In this document: positions 1 to 7,903 of the stretch, piece after piece | Numbering within the stretch: the stretch's first letter is position 1 | Layout of the letters: each line of letters opens with the position of its first letter | From: CAXMST01 sp038206985 | GTDB taxonomy: Bacteria; Actinomycetota; Thermoleophilia; Solirubrobacterales; 70-9 | DNA length: 64,000 nt | Assembly: GCA_038206985.1 (NCBI GenBank) | Contig: JBBRAH010000001.1 | Coordinates: forward strand, 62,001-126,000 | Direction of reading: 5' to 3' | Notes under the pieces: model-generated | What the model was told of the DNA's origin: nothing | The model's input: only the letters and a program-made list of their open reading frames with translations | Databases searched by the model: none | Made by a program: the position numbers and the translations under genes

Positions 1-34
1 CTCTATTCTCGATGTTGCGGTTACGTCGTAGGGC

Positions 35-223
35 GGTCCGCGTTATCCGAGATTAGAGATCAAGCAATTGAAACGTCCTTTGTCCACCAACCTTCAGCAT
101 CTCCCCCCGAGGGAGAACCTGGGCGCCTAGCGCTCGCCACCAGCCGCCGCGGGGCAATCCGCGGCGTACTCGGATAACGCCGACCCCCGGGCCAACCGCC
201 GGGTGGGGCAGCCGATCTGCCCC
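35..223 (+). promoter_or_regulatory. Strongly folded leader or small RNA upstream of RNase Y
   Basis: No gene is visible in the first 270 bases. Instead, bases 40-51 (GCGTTATCCGAG) are perfectly complementary to 169-180, and after one C/C mismatch 35-38 pair with 182-185, giving a 16-pair closing stem around about 117 nt. Inside it are a TCTCCC/GGGAGA hairpin near 100-117, a GGCG/CGCC hairpin near 121-138, and an 8-bp CGCCGCGG/CCGCGGCG hairpin near 145-167. Just outside, GGGGCAG (205-211) pairs with CTGCCCC (217-223). The layout fits either an independent structured RNA or a 5' leader of rny. Known families such as 6S RNA, tmRNA and SRP RNA were considered but not recognised. Pairings are seen directly; function is inference. 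Confidence 0.5.
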
Positions 224-274
224 TGAGAACCGGCCCGCCTACGTCTCGACGCGTAGCGGTAGTGGAGGTGCTTG

Positions 275-1714
275 ATGGAGCGCAGAGGCAAGCGGGGCTT
301 TCCGAGCAGGCCAGGGCACTCCTCCGAACCCGCGGGGACCGGCAAGGCCGTTGAATCAGCCAGCAACGAGGCTCAGCCCGGCGACTCGGTCAGCGAGGAA
401 CTGCGAGCCCGCCGCGAGGAGATCGCGCGCATGGAGGAGCGGGCTCTGCATGAGCAGACCAGCCTCGAGCTGCGCAGCGCCGACATGGCCCGGCGCGAAC
501 AGGCGCTGGAGGATCGCGAGCGCAACCTCGACCAGCAGACGGAGGAGCTGAAGCGTCAGAAGCTGTTGCAGCGGAAGGAACTCGAGCGGCTCTCAGGCCT
601 CACCGAACTGCAGGCCAAGCACCTGCTGATCGCCGACGTCGAGCACGACGCCCGGCACCGGGCCGGCCGCGTGTTGCTGCAGATCGAGGAGGAGACCAAG
701 CGCGAGTCCGAGCGCAAGGCGCGCAACATCCTCGCGATCGCGATGAGTCGCCTCGCCGGCACTCAGGCATCGGAGACCACGACCCGCTTGATCGAGCTGC
801 CGGGCGAGGAGATGAAGGGCAGGATCATCGGGCGCGAGGGTCGCAACATCAGGGCGCTGGAGTCGCTGACCGGCGTTGACGTGATCATCGACGAGACCCC
901 GAACGCGGTGGTGGTTTCGAGCTTCGACGGCGTGCGCCGCGAGATCGCCCGTCTGACGATCGAAAAGCTCGTCGCCGATGGGCGGATTCAGCCGGCCGCG
1001 ATCGAGGAGGTCTACCAGCGCTCGAAGGCCGAGGTCGAGACGCGTGTCGCCGAGGAGGGCGAGAAGGCCGAGCTCGAGGCCGGCCTGCACGGCATCGAGC
1101 GGGAGCTGCTCGCTGTGCTCGGCAAGCTGCGCTTCCGCACGAGCTTCGGCCAGAACGTGCTCGATCACCTCGTCGAGTGCTCGAAGCTCGCGGGAGTCAT
1201 CGCTGCCGAGCTCGGCGGCTCGGTCGAGACCGCCAAGCGAGCCGCTCTCCTGCACGACCTCGGCAAGGCCGTCAGCCACGAGATCGAAGGCTCCCACGCG
1301 CAGATCGGGGCCGCAATGGCTCGCCGCCACGGCGAGAGCGAGGCGGTGGCCCACGCGATCGAGGCCCATCACAACGAGGTCCAGCCCCGCACGGTCGAGG
1401 CCGTGATCGTCCAGGTCGTGGACGCTCTGTCGGGGGCCCGACCCGGGGCCCGCGGCGAGGCGCTGGAGCAGTACGTGACCAGGCTGCGCGAGCTGGAGGA
1501 GATCGCCGGGCGGCACCCCGGTGTGGAGCGCGTGTTCGCGATGCGCGCAGGTCGCGACGTGCGCGTGATGGTCGATCCCGGCAAGGTCGACGACGAGGAG
1601 GCCGCCGTGATCGCCCAGAAAGCCGCTCAGGCCGTCGAGAAAGAGCTCGATTTCCCCGGTCGGATCAGGATCACTGTGATCCGCGAGAGCCGCAGCACAG
1701 CCTTCGCCGACTGA
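275..1714 (+). CDS. rny: Ribonuclease Y (endoribonuclease, KH and HD domains)
   Basis: This is RNase Y, the endoribonuclease that starts mRNA decay in many Gram-positive bacteria. The 479-residue product has a charged coiled-coil N-terminus (about 40-160), a KH RNA-binding domain with the GRIIGREGRNIRALE signature near residues 182-196, and an HD metal-dependent phosphohydrolase domain with LLHDLGKA (His327-Asp328). The ATG at 275 follows GGAGG at 264-268 with six bases between; a TTG at 272 is also in frame and an in-frame TAG at 260 blocks any longer start. The usual N-terminal membrane anchor is missing: the chain begins MERRGKRGFPSRPG and has no hydrophobic stretch, so the enzyme is predicted to be cytosolic or held by a partner. 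Confidence 0.95.
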   Translation: MERRGKRGFPSRPGHSSEPAGTGKAVESASNEAQPGDSVSEELRARREEIARMEERALHEQTSLELRSADMARREQALEDRERNLDQQTEELKRQKLLQRKELERLSGLTELQAKHLLIADVEHDARHRAGRVLLQIEEETKRESERKARNILAIAMSRLAGTQASETTTRLIELPGEEMKGRIIGREGRNIRALESLTGVDVIIDETPNAVVVSSFDGVRREIARLTIEKLVADGRIQPAAIEEVYQRSKAEVETRVAEEGEKAELEAGLHGIERELLAVLGKLRFRTSFGQNVLDHLVECSKLAGVIAAELGGSVETAKRAALLHDLGKAVSHEIEGSHAQIGAAMARRHGESEAVAHAIEAHHNEVQPRTVEAVIVQVVDALSGARPGARGEALEQYVTRLRELEEIAGRHPGVERVFAMRAGRDVRVMVDPGKVDDEEAAVIAQKAAQAVEKELDFPGRIRITVIRESRSTAFAD

Positions 1715-1771
1715 GCCCGCGGCGGTGAGGCGGGCTTCCGGGGCCTGTGAACGATAGGATCGCGCCCTCAA

Positions 1772-2434
1772 ATGGACGCACAGAACCTGATCCTCACAGC
1801 CAGCACCGACTACCTCATCTACCTCGCCATCTCAGGCGGCGCGCTCGTGATCGGCGCCATCGGCATGGCCTTCGTCGGCATGAAGCAGGAGAACTTCCCC
1901 TCCGGCGGCCTGATGCGCGGGCTGACCGCCCTGATGGTCGTCCTGGTGGTCAGTACCGCAACGCTGGCGGTGCTGACCGCCCGCGACGAGCAGGCCGTAC
2001 GTCGGGCGGAGAACCAGGAGGCTGCGGTCGAGGAGCAGAAGGCGACGGAGGAGAACAGCCAGGGCGAGGACAACCTCACCGAGGGCGAGGCAGTCGAGCC
2101 CGATGCGGGCGCAGGCGCCTCGGGCACTCCCAGCGATGGCGGCGGCGAGACGCCCACCGGTGACGCGACGCTCGGCGCGCAGGTGTTCGTGGACAACGGC
2201 TGTGACGGCTGTCATACCCTGGCAGCGGCCGACAGCACCGCTTCGATCGGCCCGGATCTCGACGAGGTGCTCCCCGGCGACAGCGACGCGATGATCCTCA
2301 ACTCGATCGTCAATCCCAGCGACGAGATTTCCGAGGGCTTCGGCGACGGCATCATGCCCACCAACTTCGGCGACCTGAGCCAAGAGGAACTCGACGGCCT
2401 CGTCGCCTACCTGCAGAAGTCCGTCGGCAACTGA
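1772..2434 (+). CDS. Membrane-anchored c-type cytochrome
   Basis: The 220-residue product has two hydrophobic segments (about 14-36 and 48-68), an acidic low-complexity linker (about 75-130) and one class I cytochrome c domain. Haem attachment is at C144-D-G-C147-H148, and Met195 in an IMPTNFG context is the likely sixth ligand. By family, such proteins carry electrons on the outer face of the membrane between dehydrogenases and oxidases. The partner complex is not in this window, so its exact place in respiration cannot be named. A CcdA-type protein that could help haem attachment is encoded at 37.8 kb. The gene lies 57 bases after rny on the same strand. Confidence 0.85.
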   Translation: MDAQNLILTASTDYLIYLAISGGALVIGAIGMAFVGMKQENFPSGGLMRGLTALMVVLVVSTATLAVLTARDEQAVRRAENQEAAVEEQKATEENSQGEDNLTEGEAVEPDAGAGASGTPSDGGGETPTGDATLGAQVFVDNGCDGCHTLAAADSTASIGPDLDEVLPGDSDAMILNSIVNPSDEISEGFGDGIMPTNFGDLSQEELDGLVAYLQKSVGN

Positions 2435-2470
2435 CCGATCCACGGCCGGCGGAGGCCGCCTCGCCGCCGC

Positions 2471-2476
2471 TACCCT
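2471..2476 (+). promoter_or_regulatory. Leaderless-type -10 box (TACCCT) for miaB
   Basis: TACCCT ends seven bases before the GTG start of miaB and no Shine-Dalgarno sequence lies between. This matches the TAnnnT -10 spacing seen at leaderless actinobacterial genes. Confidence 0.45.
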
Positions 2477-2483
2477 CTCCAGC

Positions 2484-3809
2484 GTGAACGCAAGGCGCTT
2501 CCACGTCACCACCTTCGGGTGCCAGATGAACCAGCACGATTCCGAGCGGATGAAGGGCATGCTCGCCGGACTCGGTTACACGGAATCCACCGAGCGGGCC
2601 GACGCCGACCTGATCCTCTTCAATACCTGCTCGATCCGCGAGACGGCCGACAGCCGCTTTCTCGCTCATCTCGGCGAGGCCAAGCGACTCAAGTCCGAGG
2701 ACCCGGAGCGGGTCGTAGGCGTGGGTGGATGCTGGGCCCAGTCGGTCAAGGAGGAAGTCTTCGACCGCTTCCCGTTCGTCGACGTCGCCTTCGGCCCCGG
2801 GCAGATCCACAAGCTGGCCGAGTTCCTCACCTCCGACTCGCTCACCGCGCAGGGTTACTTCGAGTTCGAGGACTTCGCCGGCCATCTGCCGGCCCAGCGC
2901 GAGCGGCCCTTTCAGGCCTGGCTGCAGATCTCCCAGGGCTGCAACTGTGTGTGCTCTTACTGCATCGTGCCCTCGACCCGCGGCCGCGAGGAGAGCCGGC
3001 CGGCACCGGAACTGCTCGAGGAGGTCAAGGCGCTCGCTGCCGACGGAGTCCGCGAGGTGACGCTGCTGGGTCAGAACGTGAACAGCTACGGCCGTGACCT
3101 GCGGGGCGAGCACAAGCTGAGCTTCGCGGGATTGCTCCGCGCGGTCGATGGGATCGACGGGATCGAGCGGATCCGCTACACCAGCCCGCATCCCAAGGAC
3201 ATGCGCGAGGACGTGATTGCAGCCCACGCCGAGTGCGCGGCGATCTGCGAGCACATTCATCTGCCTCTGCAGTCGGGCTCGAGCCGCATTCTCAAAGCCA
3301 TGCGGCGGACCTACAGCCGCGAGCGGTACATGGACCGCGTGGCGATGATTCGCGAGCGACTCCCCGACGTCGCGCTCAGCACCGACATCATCGTCGGCTT
3401 CCCGGGCGAGACCGAGGCCGACTTCGCCGAGACGCTCGAGGTGGCCGAGGAGGTGGGCTACGACAGTGCCTTTACCTTCATCTTCAGCCCCCGGCGCGGC
3501 ACCGCGGCAGCGGAGATGGAGGGCATGATTCCCCACCCGGTGAAGGTCGAGCGCATGGAGCGCCTCGTGGAGGTCGTCCAGCGCCGGGCGAAAGAGCGCT
3601 CGCAGAGATTCGTCGGCCGCACTCTGGAGGTCCTGATCGAGGGGCCCTCCCGCACCGACCCCACGCGCCTGCGCGGTCGCAGCACTCACAACAAGGCCGT
3701 GAACTTCGAGGGTACGGGCAATCCGGGCGAGTTTGCCGAGGTGGAGATCAGCGCGGCCACCTCAATGACCCTCAGCGGCCATGAGCGGCTGCTCAGCCGC
3801 ATCGGCTGA
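2484..3809 (+). CDS. miaB: tRNA-2-methylthio-N6-dimethylallyladenosine synthase
   Basis: MiaB is a radical-SAM methylthiotransferase that adds a methylthio group to i6A37 of tRNAs reading UNN codons. The 441-residue product has the N-terminal UPF0004 domain with cluster cysteines (Cys13 in FGCQMN, NTCSIRE and GGCWAQ), the radical-SAM core with Cys153-x3-Cys157-x2-Cys160, and a C-terminal TRAM domain. Length is normal for the family. Its substrate is the product of MiaA, encoded 25 bases downstream, so the two steps of the same modification are adjacent. Translation starts at GTG 2484, which has no Shine-Dalgarno sequence but a TACCCT box just upstream. Confidence 0.96.
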   Translation: MNARRFHVTTFGCQMNQHDSERMKGMLAGLGYTESTERADADLILFNTCSIRETADSRFLAHLGEAKRLKSEDPERVVGVGGCWAQSVKEEVFDRFPFVDVAFGPGQIHKLAEFLTSDSLTAQGYFEFEDFAGHLPAQRERPFQAWLQISQGCNCVCSYCIVPSTRGREESRPAPELLEEVKALAADGVREVTLLGQNVNSYGRDLRGEHKLSFAGLLRAVDGIDGIERIRYTSPHPKDMREDVIAAHAECAAICEHIHLPLQSGSSRILKAMRRTYSRERYMDRVAMIRERLPDVALSTDIIVGFPGETEADFAETLEVAEEVGYDSAFTFIFSPRRGTAAAEMEGMIPHPVKVERMERLVEVVQRRAKERSQRFVGRTLEVLIEGPSRTDPTRLRGRSTHNKAVNFEGTGNPGEFAEVEISAATSMTLSGHERLLSRIG

Positions 3810-3834
3810 GCACGGCGCGCCAGAGGCCGCCTGA

Positions 3835-4758
3835 ATGAGCGCCGAGCCCTCAGCCGCGCTGCCGATCATCGCGATCTTCGGTCCAACCGGCGTCGGCAAG
3901 ACCGCCGTAGCGGTAGCCCTCGCCGAGGTCCTGCGCGAGCGTGGGGAGGACCCGGTCGCCATCTCCTGCGACGCGATTCAGATCTATCGAGGCCTGGAAC
4001 TGATCAGCGGTGCGGCGAGCACGGAGCAGCAGGCGGTGCTCGAACACCGGATGCTGGCGATCGCCGACGTCGGCGAGGAGTTCAGCGCCGGTCGGTTCGC
4101 CGAGCAGGCCCGAGCAGAGATCGATGGACTGCTCGCGGTGGGACGACGGCCGATCGTGGTCGGCGGTACGGGCCTGTACATGCGCGCGACTCTCACTGAG
4201 CTCGCCCTGCAGCCACCGGTCGATCCCGCCGTGCGCACCGCGGTCGAGGAGGAGCTGGAGCAGCGCGGCACCGAGGCCGTCCACGCTCAGCTCGATCCCG
4301 AAGTCGCCGCCCGCGTACACCCCAACGATCGCAAGCGGATCGGCCGAGCGCTCGAGTTGCAGCGCTCCGGCCTCGATCCGCCCGAGCGGGGCGGCGAGCT
4401 CTGGACGGCACGACTGCGGCTCCCGACACGGCTCTATGGACTTCTCGGCGAGCGGGGCTGGCTCACGGAGCGCATCTCGGCCCGGGTGGACGCGATGGTC
4501 GCGGCGGGGGCCGCCGAGGAAGTCGCCCGGGCCCGAGCAGCCGGCGCCTCGCGCACCGCTCGCGCCGCCCTCGGCTTCGAGCAGCTACTCGCCGGCGACA
4601 TCGAGGGCACCAAGACGGCGCACCGGCGCTACGCCCGCCGCCAGGAGACCTGGATGCGCAAGATGCCCGGACTCGAGCTGCTGGCCGCGGACCAAAGCGA
4701 CCCTCAGGCGCTCGCCGCCCGGATCGCGGCCGACCTCGGGGAACTCGCCGGGCCCTGA
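3835..4758 (+). CDS. miaA: tRNA dimethylallyltransferase
   Basis: MiaA transfers a dimethylallyl group from DMAPP to N6 of A37 in tRNA, the step before MiaB. The 307-residue product opens with the P-loop GPTGVGKTAVA (about 14-24), followed by SCDAIQIYRGL, the substrate-binding DSxQ region in a DAIQ version, then the VGGTGLYMRA motif and a C-terminal RRYARRQETWMRK tRNA-binding segment. Length and motif order are those of bacterial MiaA. It follows miaB and precedes dapF by 20 bases on the same strand, suggesting a miaB-miaA-dapF transcription unit. DMAPP supply links it to isoprenoid synthesis (ispG and an HMG-CoA reductase are in this window). Confidence 0.95.
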   Translation: MSAEPSAALPIIAIFGPTGVGKTAVAVALAEVLRERGEDPVAISCDAIQIYRGLELISGAASTEQQAVLEHRMLAIADVGEEFSAGRFAEQARAEIDGLLAVGRRPIVVGGTGLYMRATLTELALQPPVDPAVRTAVEEELEQRGTEAVHAQLDPEVAARVHPNDRKRIGRALELQRSGLDPPERGGELWTARLRLPTRLYGLLGERGWLTERISARVDAMVAAGAAEEVARARAAGASRTARAALGFEQLLAGDIEGTKTAHRRYARRQETWMRKMPGLELLAADQSDPQALAARIAADLGELAGP

Positions 4759-4778
4759 GTCGCAATACTCCCGGCGCG

Positions 4779-5630
4779 ATGCGATTCGAGAAGTGGCAGG
4801 CGCTCGGCAACGACTACATCGTGCTCGAGCGGGACGAGCTGGACGTCGAGCTGACCCCCGCCCGGGTCCGGGCCATCTGCTCCGCGCATTTCGGGGCTCA
4901 CTCGGACGGGATCCTGCTGCTCGCGCGCAGCTCCGATCCGGCCTACGTCGCCGAGCTGCGGATCTTCAATCCCGACGGCTCCGAGGCCGAACTCTCCGGC
5001 AACGGCGCGCGCGAGGCCGTGCTCTACCTGCGTCGCAGCGGCTGGACCGACGAGGACCGCTTCACGATCCTCACGGCGGCGGGCGAGATCACGCCTACGC
5101 TGACCGGGCCGGGCTCGGCGGCGATCGAGATGGGTCGCGCCTCGACCACCTCGCGGGACTATCCCGGCGGGGCGGCCGACGGACGCGGTCAGATCCCTAT
5201 CGGCGACACCGAGCGCGAGTTCCAGCACGTCTCGATCGGCAACCCCCAGTGCGCGATCGAGGTCAGCGACGGGCTCGAGGAACTCGACCTGCCGGCCGTC
5301 GGGGCGCCGATCGAGGCCTCCGAGCTCTTTCCCAACCGCAGCAACGTCAGCTTCTGGCGCCGCGAGGCCGACAGCGTGGTCCGGGCCCGCATCTTCGAGC
5401 GCGGGGTGGGGGAGACACTCTCCTCGGGTACGGGCGCCAGTGGCGCCGCCATCGCCGCCTTCCTGCGTGGGATGCCCAGCCCGATCGAGGTTCGCCTCGA
5501 CGGGGGCGAGCTGCAGGTCGCGATCAGCGCCGACCTCGACGTCACGCTGACGGGCACGGCCGAACCCGTCTACGCGGCCGAGTTCTCGCCCGAGTTCGTC
5601 GCCGGCCTGGAGCGGATCGGAGACGACTGA
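4779..5630 (+). CDS. dapF: Diaminopimelate epimerase homologue with both catalytic cysteines replaced by serine
   Basis: The 283-residue protein is a full-length member of the DapF family, which interconverts LL- and meso-diaminopimelate. Substrate-binding segments are kept: QALGNDY near residue 11, FNPDGSEAE, GNPQCAIEV, NRSNVSFW and the ERGVGET loop. DapF uses two cysteines, Cys73 and Cys217 in E. coli numbering. Here the first motif reads LSGNGAR (Ser73, codon tcc at 4995) and the second reads LSSGTGAS (Ser216, codon tcg at 5424), so neither thiol is present. Either the lineage runs a weak or different serine-based reaction, or this is a related isomerase and another enzyme makes meso-DAP. 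Family membership is clear; epimerase activity is uncertain. Confidence 0.85.
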   Translation: MRFEKWQALGNDYIVLERDELDVELTPARVRAICSAHFGAHSDGILLLARSSDPAYVAELRIFNPDGSEAELSGNGAREAVLYLRRSGWTDEDRFTILTAAGEITPTLTGPGSAAIEMGRASTTSRDYPGGAADGRGQIPIGDTEREFQHVSIGNPQCAIEVSDGLEELDLPAVGAPIEASELFPNRSNVSFWRREADSVVRARIFERGVGETLSSGTGASGAAIAAFLRGMPSPIEVRLDGGELQVAISADLDVTLTGTAEPVYAAEFSPEFVAGLERIGDD

Positions 5631-5654
5631 GCAGGCCTGAGGACCTGACGGTCG

Positions 5655-6863
5655 CTACCGGTTGCGGCCGAAGATGTCGTGAGCCTCGACCCACTCCTCG
5701 GCGACGATGGCCGAGCCCAGGGACAGCTCCCCGCAGAGCACGGTGGCGGCGATGATCTCGGCCAGCTTCTGGACCTTGCCGCCGCCGTAGCAATCGAGTA
5801 TCTCGAGGCACTCGCGCTGAGTCGCGAGACCGGTGCCGCCGCCGTAGGTGGCAACTATCAAGGAGGGGATCGTGACCGAGTAGTAATAGTCGTCGTTATC
5901 CCGCAGCTCGGCGTAGACGAAGGCCGCGGAGGACTCGGCCACGTTGGCGACATCCTGGCCGGTGGCGATGAAGATCGCGGTGATGCCGTTGGCCGAGTGG
6001 GCGCCGTTGTTGTTGACGCCGGACATGAACCCGCCGAGATTGGAGACCTGCCGGGCCCGATACATCAGCTTGGTGTCCGAGCGCATCAGGCGTTGAACCA
6101 GTTCGTTGGGGATCACGGCCTCGGCCACCACCCGCTTACCGCGCGTGTGCAGCATGTTGACCTGGGAACTCTTCTTGTCGGTGGCGAAGTTCGACTCCAG
6201 GAAGTAGCGCTCGATGGTCGAGTTCTGCTCCATGATCCAGCGGCAGGCGGCCTGGGTGGCCTTGCCGGTGAGGTTCTGACCCGCGGCATCGCCGGTGGTG
6301 TAGTTGAAGCGGGTGTAGAGGATGCGGCCGGCCGAGTAGCGGTCGATCTCCTGCAGGACTCCGGTGCTGGTGGTCTCCTCGGCCGCCGCCTTGATCCCCG
6401 CGAAGTTTTCATCCAGCCAGGCCGCAAACTCGCGCGATTCGCGGGCGCTGGGGAAGAGGAAGGCCGGGGCCCGCTGCATGTGATCGGCCATGATCGTCGT
6501 CTTGACGCCGCCCGCCTCGTGCAGGAGCCGCATGCCGCGGTTGTAGCTGGCGATCAGGGTGCCTTCCGCGGTGGCCATCGGCACGTAGAACTCGCCGCTG
6601 GCATGCTCGCCGTCGACGAGCAGCGGACCGGCGATCCCCAGCGGTACCTGCGCGGCCCCGATCAGATGCTCGACATTGCCCGAGACCGTGGTCGGATCGA
6701 AGGAGTAGGACCCCACGTGAGGGAGTGCCGCACCCGTTCGCTCGGCGACGAACTCGGCCCGCATGCGGGCTGCATCCGCGGTGTAGTCATCGCTGCGGTC
6801 GCGCGGTACAGCGACCCGCTCCGGCCGATCCGGAGGCCCGGCCTTCTCGTCCCCGCCGGCCAT
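5655..6863 (-). CDS. Hydroxymethylglutaryl-CoA reductase
   Basis: This enzyme reduces HMG-CoA to mevalonate with NAD(P)H, the committed step of the mevalonate route to isoprenoids. The 402-residue product shows the family signature of a GIAGPLL block followed by PMATAEGTLIASYNRG (catalytic Glu), the DAAGQNLTGKATQ segment, the NAHSANGITAIFIATGQD cofactor/active-site block, GGGTGLATQRE, and a C-terminal EAHDIFGRNR that carries the expected histidine. The blocks resemble class I HMG-CoA reductases. No other mevalonate-pathway gene is in this window. It starts two bases after the stop of the SDR gene and is probably cotranscribed with it. It converges on dapF with no clear terminator between. Confidence 0.9.
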   Translation of the reverse strand: MAGGDEKAGPPDRPERVAVPRDRSDDYTADAARMRAEFVAERTGAALPHVGSYSFDPTTVSGNVEHLIGAAQVPLGIAGPLLVDGEHASGEFYVPMATAEGTLIASYNRGMRLLHEAGGVKTTIMADHMQRAPAFLFPSARESREFAAWLDENFAGIKAAAEETTSTGVLQEIDRYSAGRILYTRFNYTTGDAAGQNLTGKATQAACRWIMEQNSTIERYFLESNFATDKKSSQVNMLHTRGKRVVAEAVIPNELVQRLMRSDTKLMYRARQVSNLGGFMSGVNNNGAHSANGITAIFIATGQDVANVAESSAAFVYAELRDNDDYYYSVTIPSLIVATYGGGTGLATQRECLEILDCYGGGKVQKLAEIIAATVLCGELSLGSAIVAEEWVEAHDIFGRNR

Positions 6864-6865
6864 CG

Positions 6866-7804
6866 TCAGCTGAGCTCCGGGTAGGCGGCGCCCGTCAACT
6901 CAACGGAGGCCTCCCAGAGGCGCCGCTGGTCATCCTCGTCCAGGGCCCGGCCGCTGCACCCGACCAGTGTCGGGTGTCCGCGGGCTTCGCCGAGTCCATC
7001 GGGACCCACGTAGTTGCTGCCGGTGGCTGCGTCGGCAGTCGCCGCGTACAGAGTGGGCAGGGCGCCCATCGCGTCGCTCTGAGCGAGAAAGAGATTGGCA
7101 ATCAGCATCGCCGGCTTGAAGACCAGCCCGAGCGCGCCTTCGCCGGGACCGGACGTCTGCAGATTCGTGGCCGCGTAGCCGGGGTGACAGGCCAGGGCCA
7201 TCAGCTTCGAGTTCTTGGCCCGCAGCCGCCGGTCGAGCTCGAAGGTGAACATGAGGTTGGCGAGCTTCGAGCGGCCGTAGGCCGGCCAGCGCGAGTAGCT
7301 CCGTTCCCAGTTCAGATCCTCGAAATCCATCTTGCCCTGCCGGTGAGCCATGCTCGCCAGGCTGACCACCCGCGGCGCCTCGGCGCCGAGCAGCTTGTCG
7401 AGGAGAAGGCCGGTGAGCGCGAAGTGGCCCAGATGGTTGGTGCCGAACTGCAACTCGAAACCGTCGGCCGTCTCCATGCGTGGCGGGGCCATCACCCCGG
7501 CGTTGTTGATCAGCAGATCCAGCGGGCCGCTGCGGGTCTTGACCTCTGCCGCGGCTCTCGCGACCGAGTCGAGGTCCGCGAGATCGAGTTCGATCAATTC
7601 GAGGTCTGCATCGGGGGCCAGTTCGCGGATCTCCTCTATCGCGGCCTCCGCCCGGGCGGGGTTGCGGCAGCCGAGCAGCACGGTTGCTCCTGCGCCGGCC
7701 AGGGCCTTGGCGGTTTGCAGGCCGAGGCCGCTGTTGGCACCGGTGACGAGTGCCACGCGCCCGCTCTGGTCGGGTATCTGCTCCGCTGTCCACTTCTCGG
7801 CCAC
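6866..7804 (-). CDS. Short-chain dehydrogenase/reductase (retinol dehydrogenase-like)
   Basis: A 312-residue classical SDR with a Rossmann fold. The cofactor motif TGANSGLG lies near residues 21-28, the NNAG motif in LLINNAGVMAPP, and the catalytic YxxxK pair in AYGRSKLAN. The overall pattern resembles the retinol dehydrogenase/protochlorophyllide reductase-like subgroup, which acts on hydrophobic alcohols or ketones; the substrate cannot be named. Being first in a two-gene unit with HMG-CoA reductase suggests a link to lipid or isoprenoid metabolism, but that is inference. The start is GTG 7804, six bases after a TAGTCT box, without a Shine-Dalgarno sequence. Confidence 0.88.
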   Translation of the reverse strand: MAEKWTAEQIPDQSGRVALVTGANSGLGLQTAKALAGAGATVLLGCRNPARAEAAIEEIRELAPDADLELIELDLADLDSVARAAAEVKTRSGPLDLLINNAGVMAPPRMETADGFELQFGTNHLGHFALTGLLLDKLLGAEAPRVVSLASMAHRQGKMDFEDLNWERSYSRWPAYGRSKLANLMFTFELDRRLRAKNSKLMALACHPGYAATNLQTSGPGEGALGLVFKPAMLIANLFLAQSDAMGALPTLYAATADAATGSNYVGPDGLGEARGHPTLVGCSGRALDEDDQRRLWEASVELTGAAYPELS

Positions 7805-7810
7805 GGCCCG

Positions 7811-7816
7811 AGACTA
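7811..7816 (-). promoter_or_regulatory. Leaderless-type -10 box (TAGTCT) for the SDR-HMGR unit
   Basis: On the minus strand TAGTCT ends six bases before the GTG start at 7804, with no Shine-Dalgarno sequence. Confidence 0.45.
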
Positions 7817-7903
7817 TCGCCCAACCACAGCGGTTCGGGCCATCGGCGCGTCCACTAGCCTGCCCACTCCCCGCCGCTCCAGCACGAAAGGACCACCCCC
7901 CGC

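Noticed and set aside
35..223. Structured region as a known RNA (6S, tmRNA, SRP RNA, RNase P, tRNA)
   Set aside because: No conserved sequence block of those RNAs was recognised; only the pairing is certain.
593..1771. Long open frame antisense to rny (392 codons)
   Set aside because: It is a frame shadow of a high-GC gene with a clear protein on the other strand; the composition is Leu/Arg/Gly-rich with no motif.
5679..6884. Long open frame antisense to HMG-CoA reductase
   Set aside because: The minus strand carries all HMG-CoA reductase motifs; the plus frame is low-complexity Gly/Leu/Arg.
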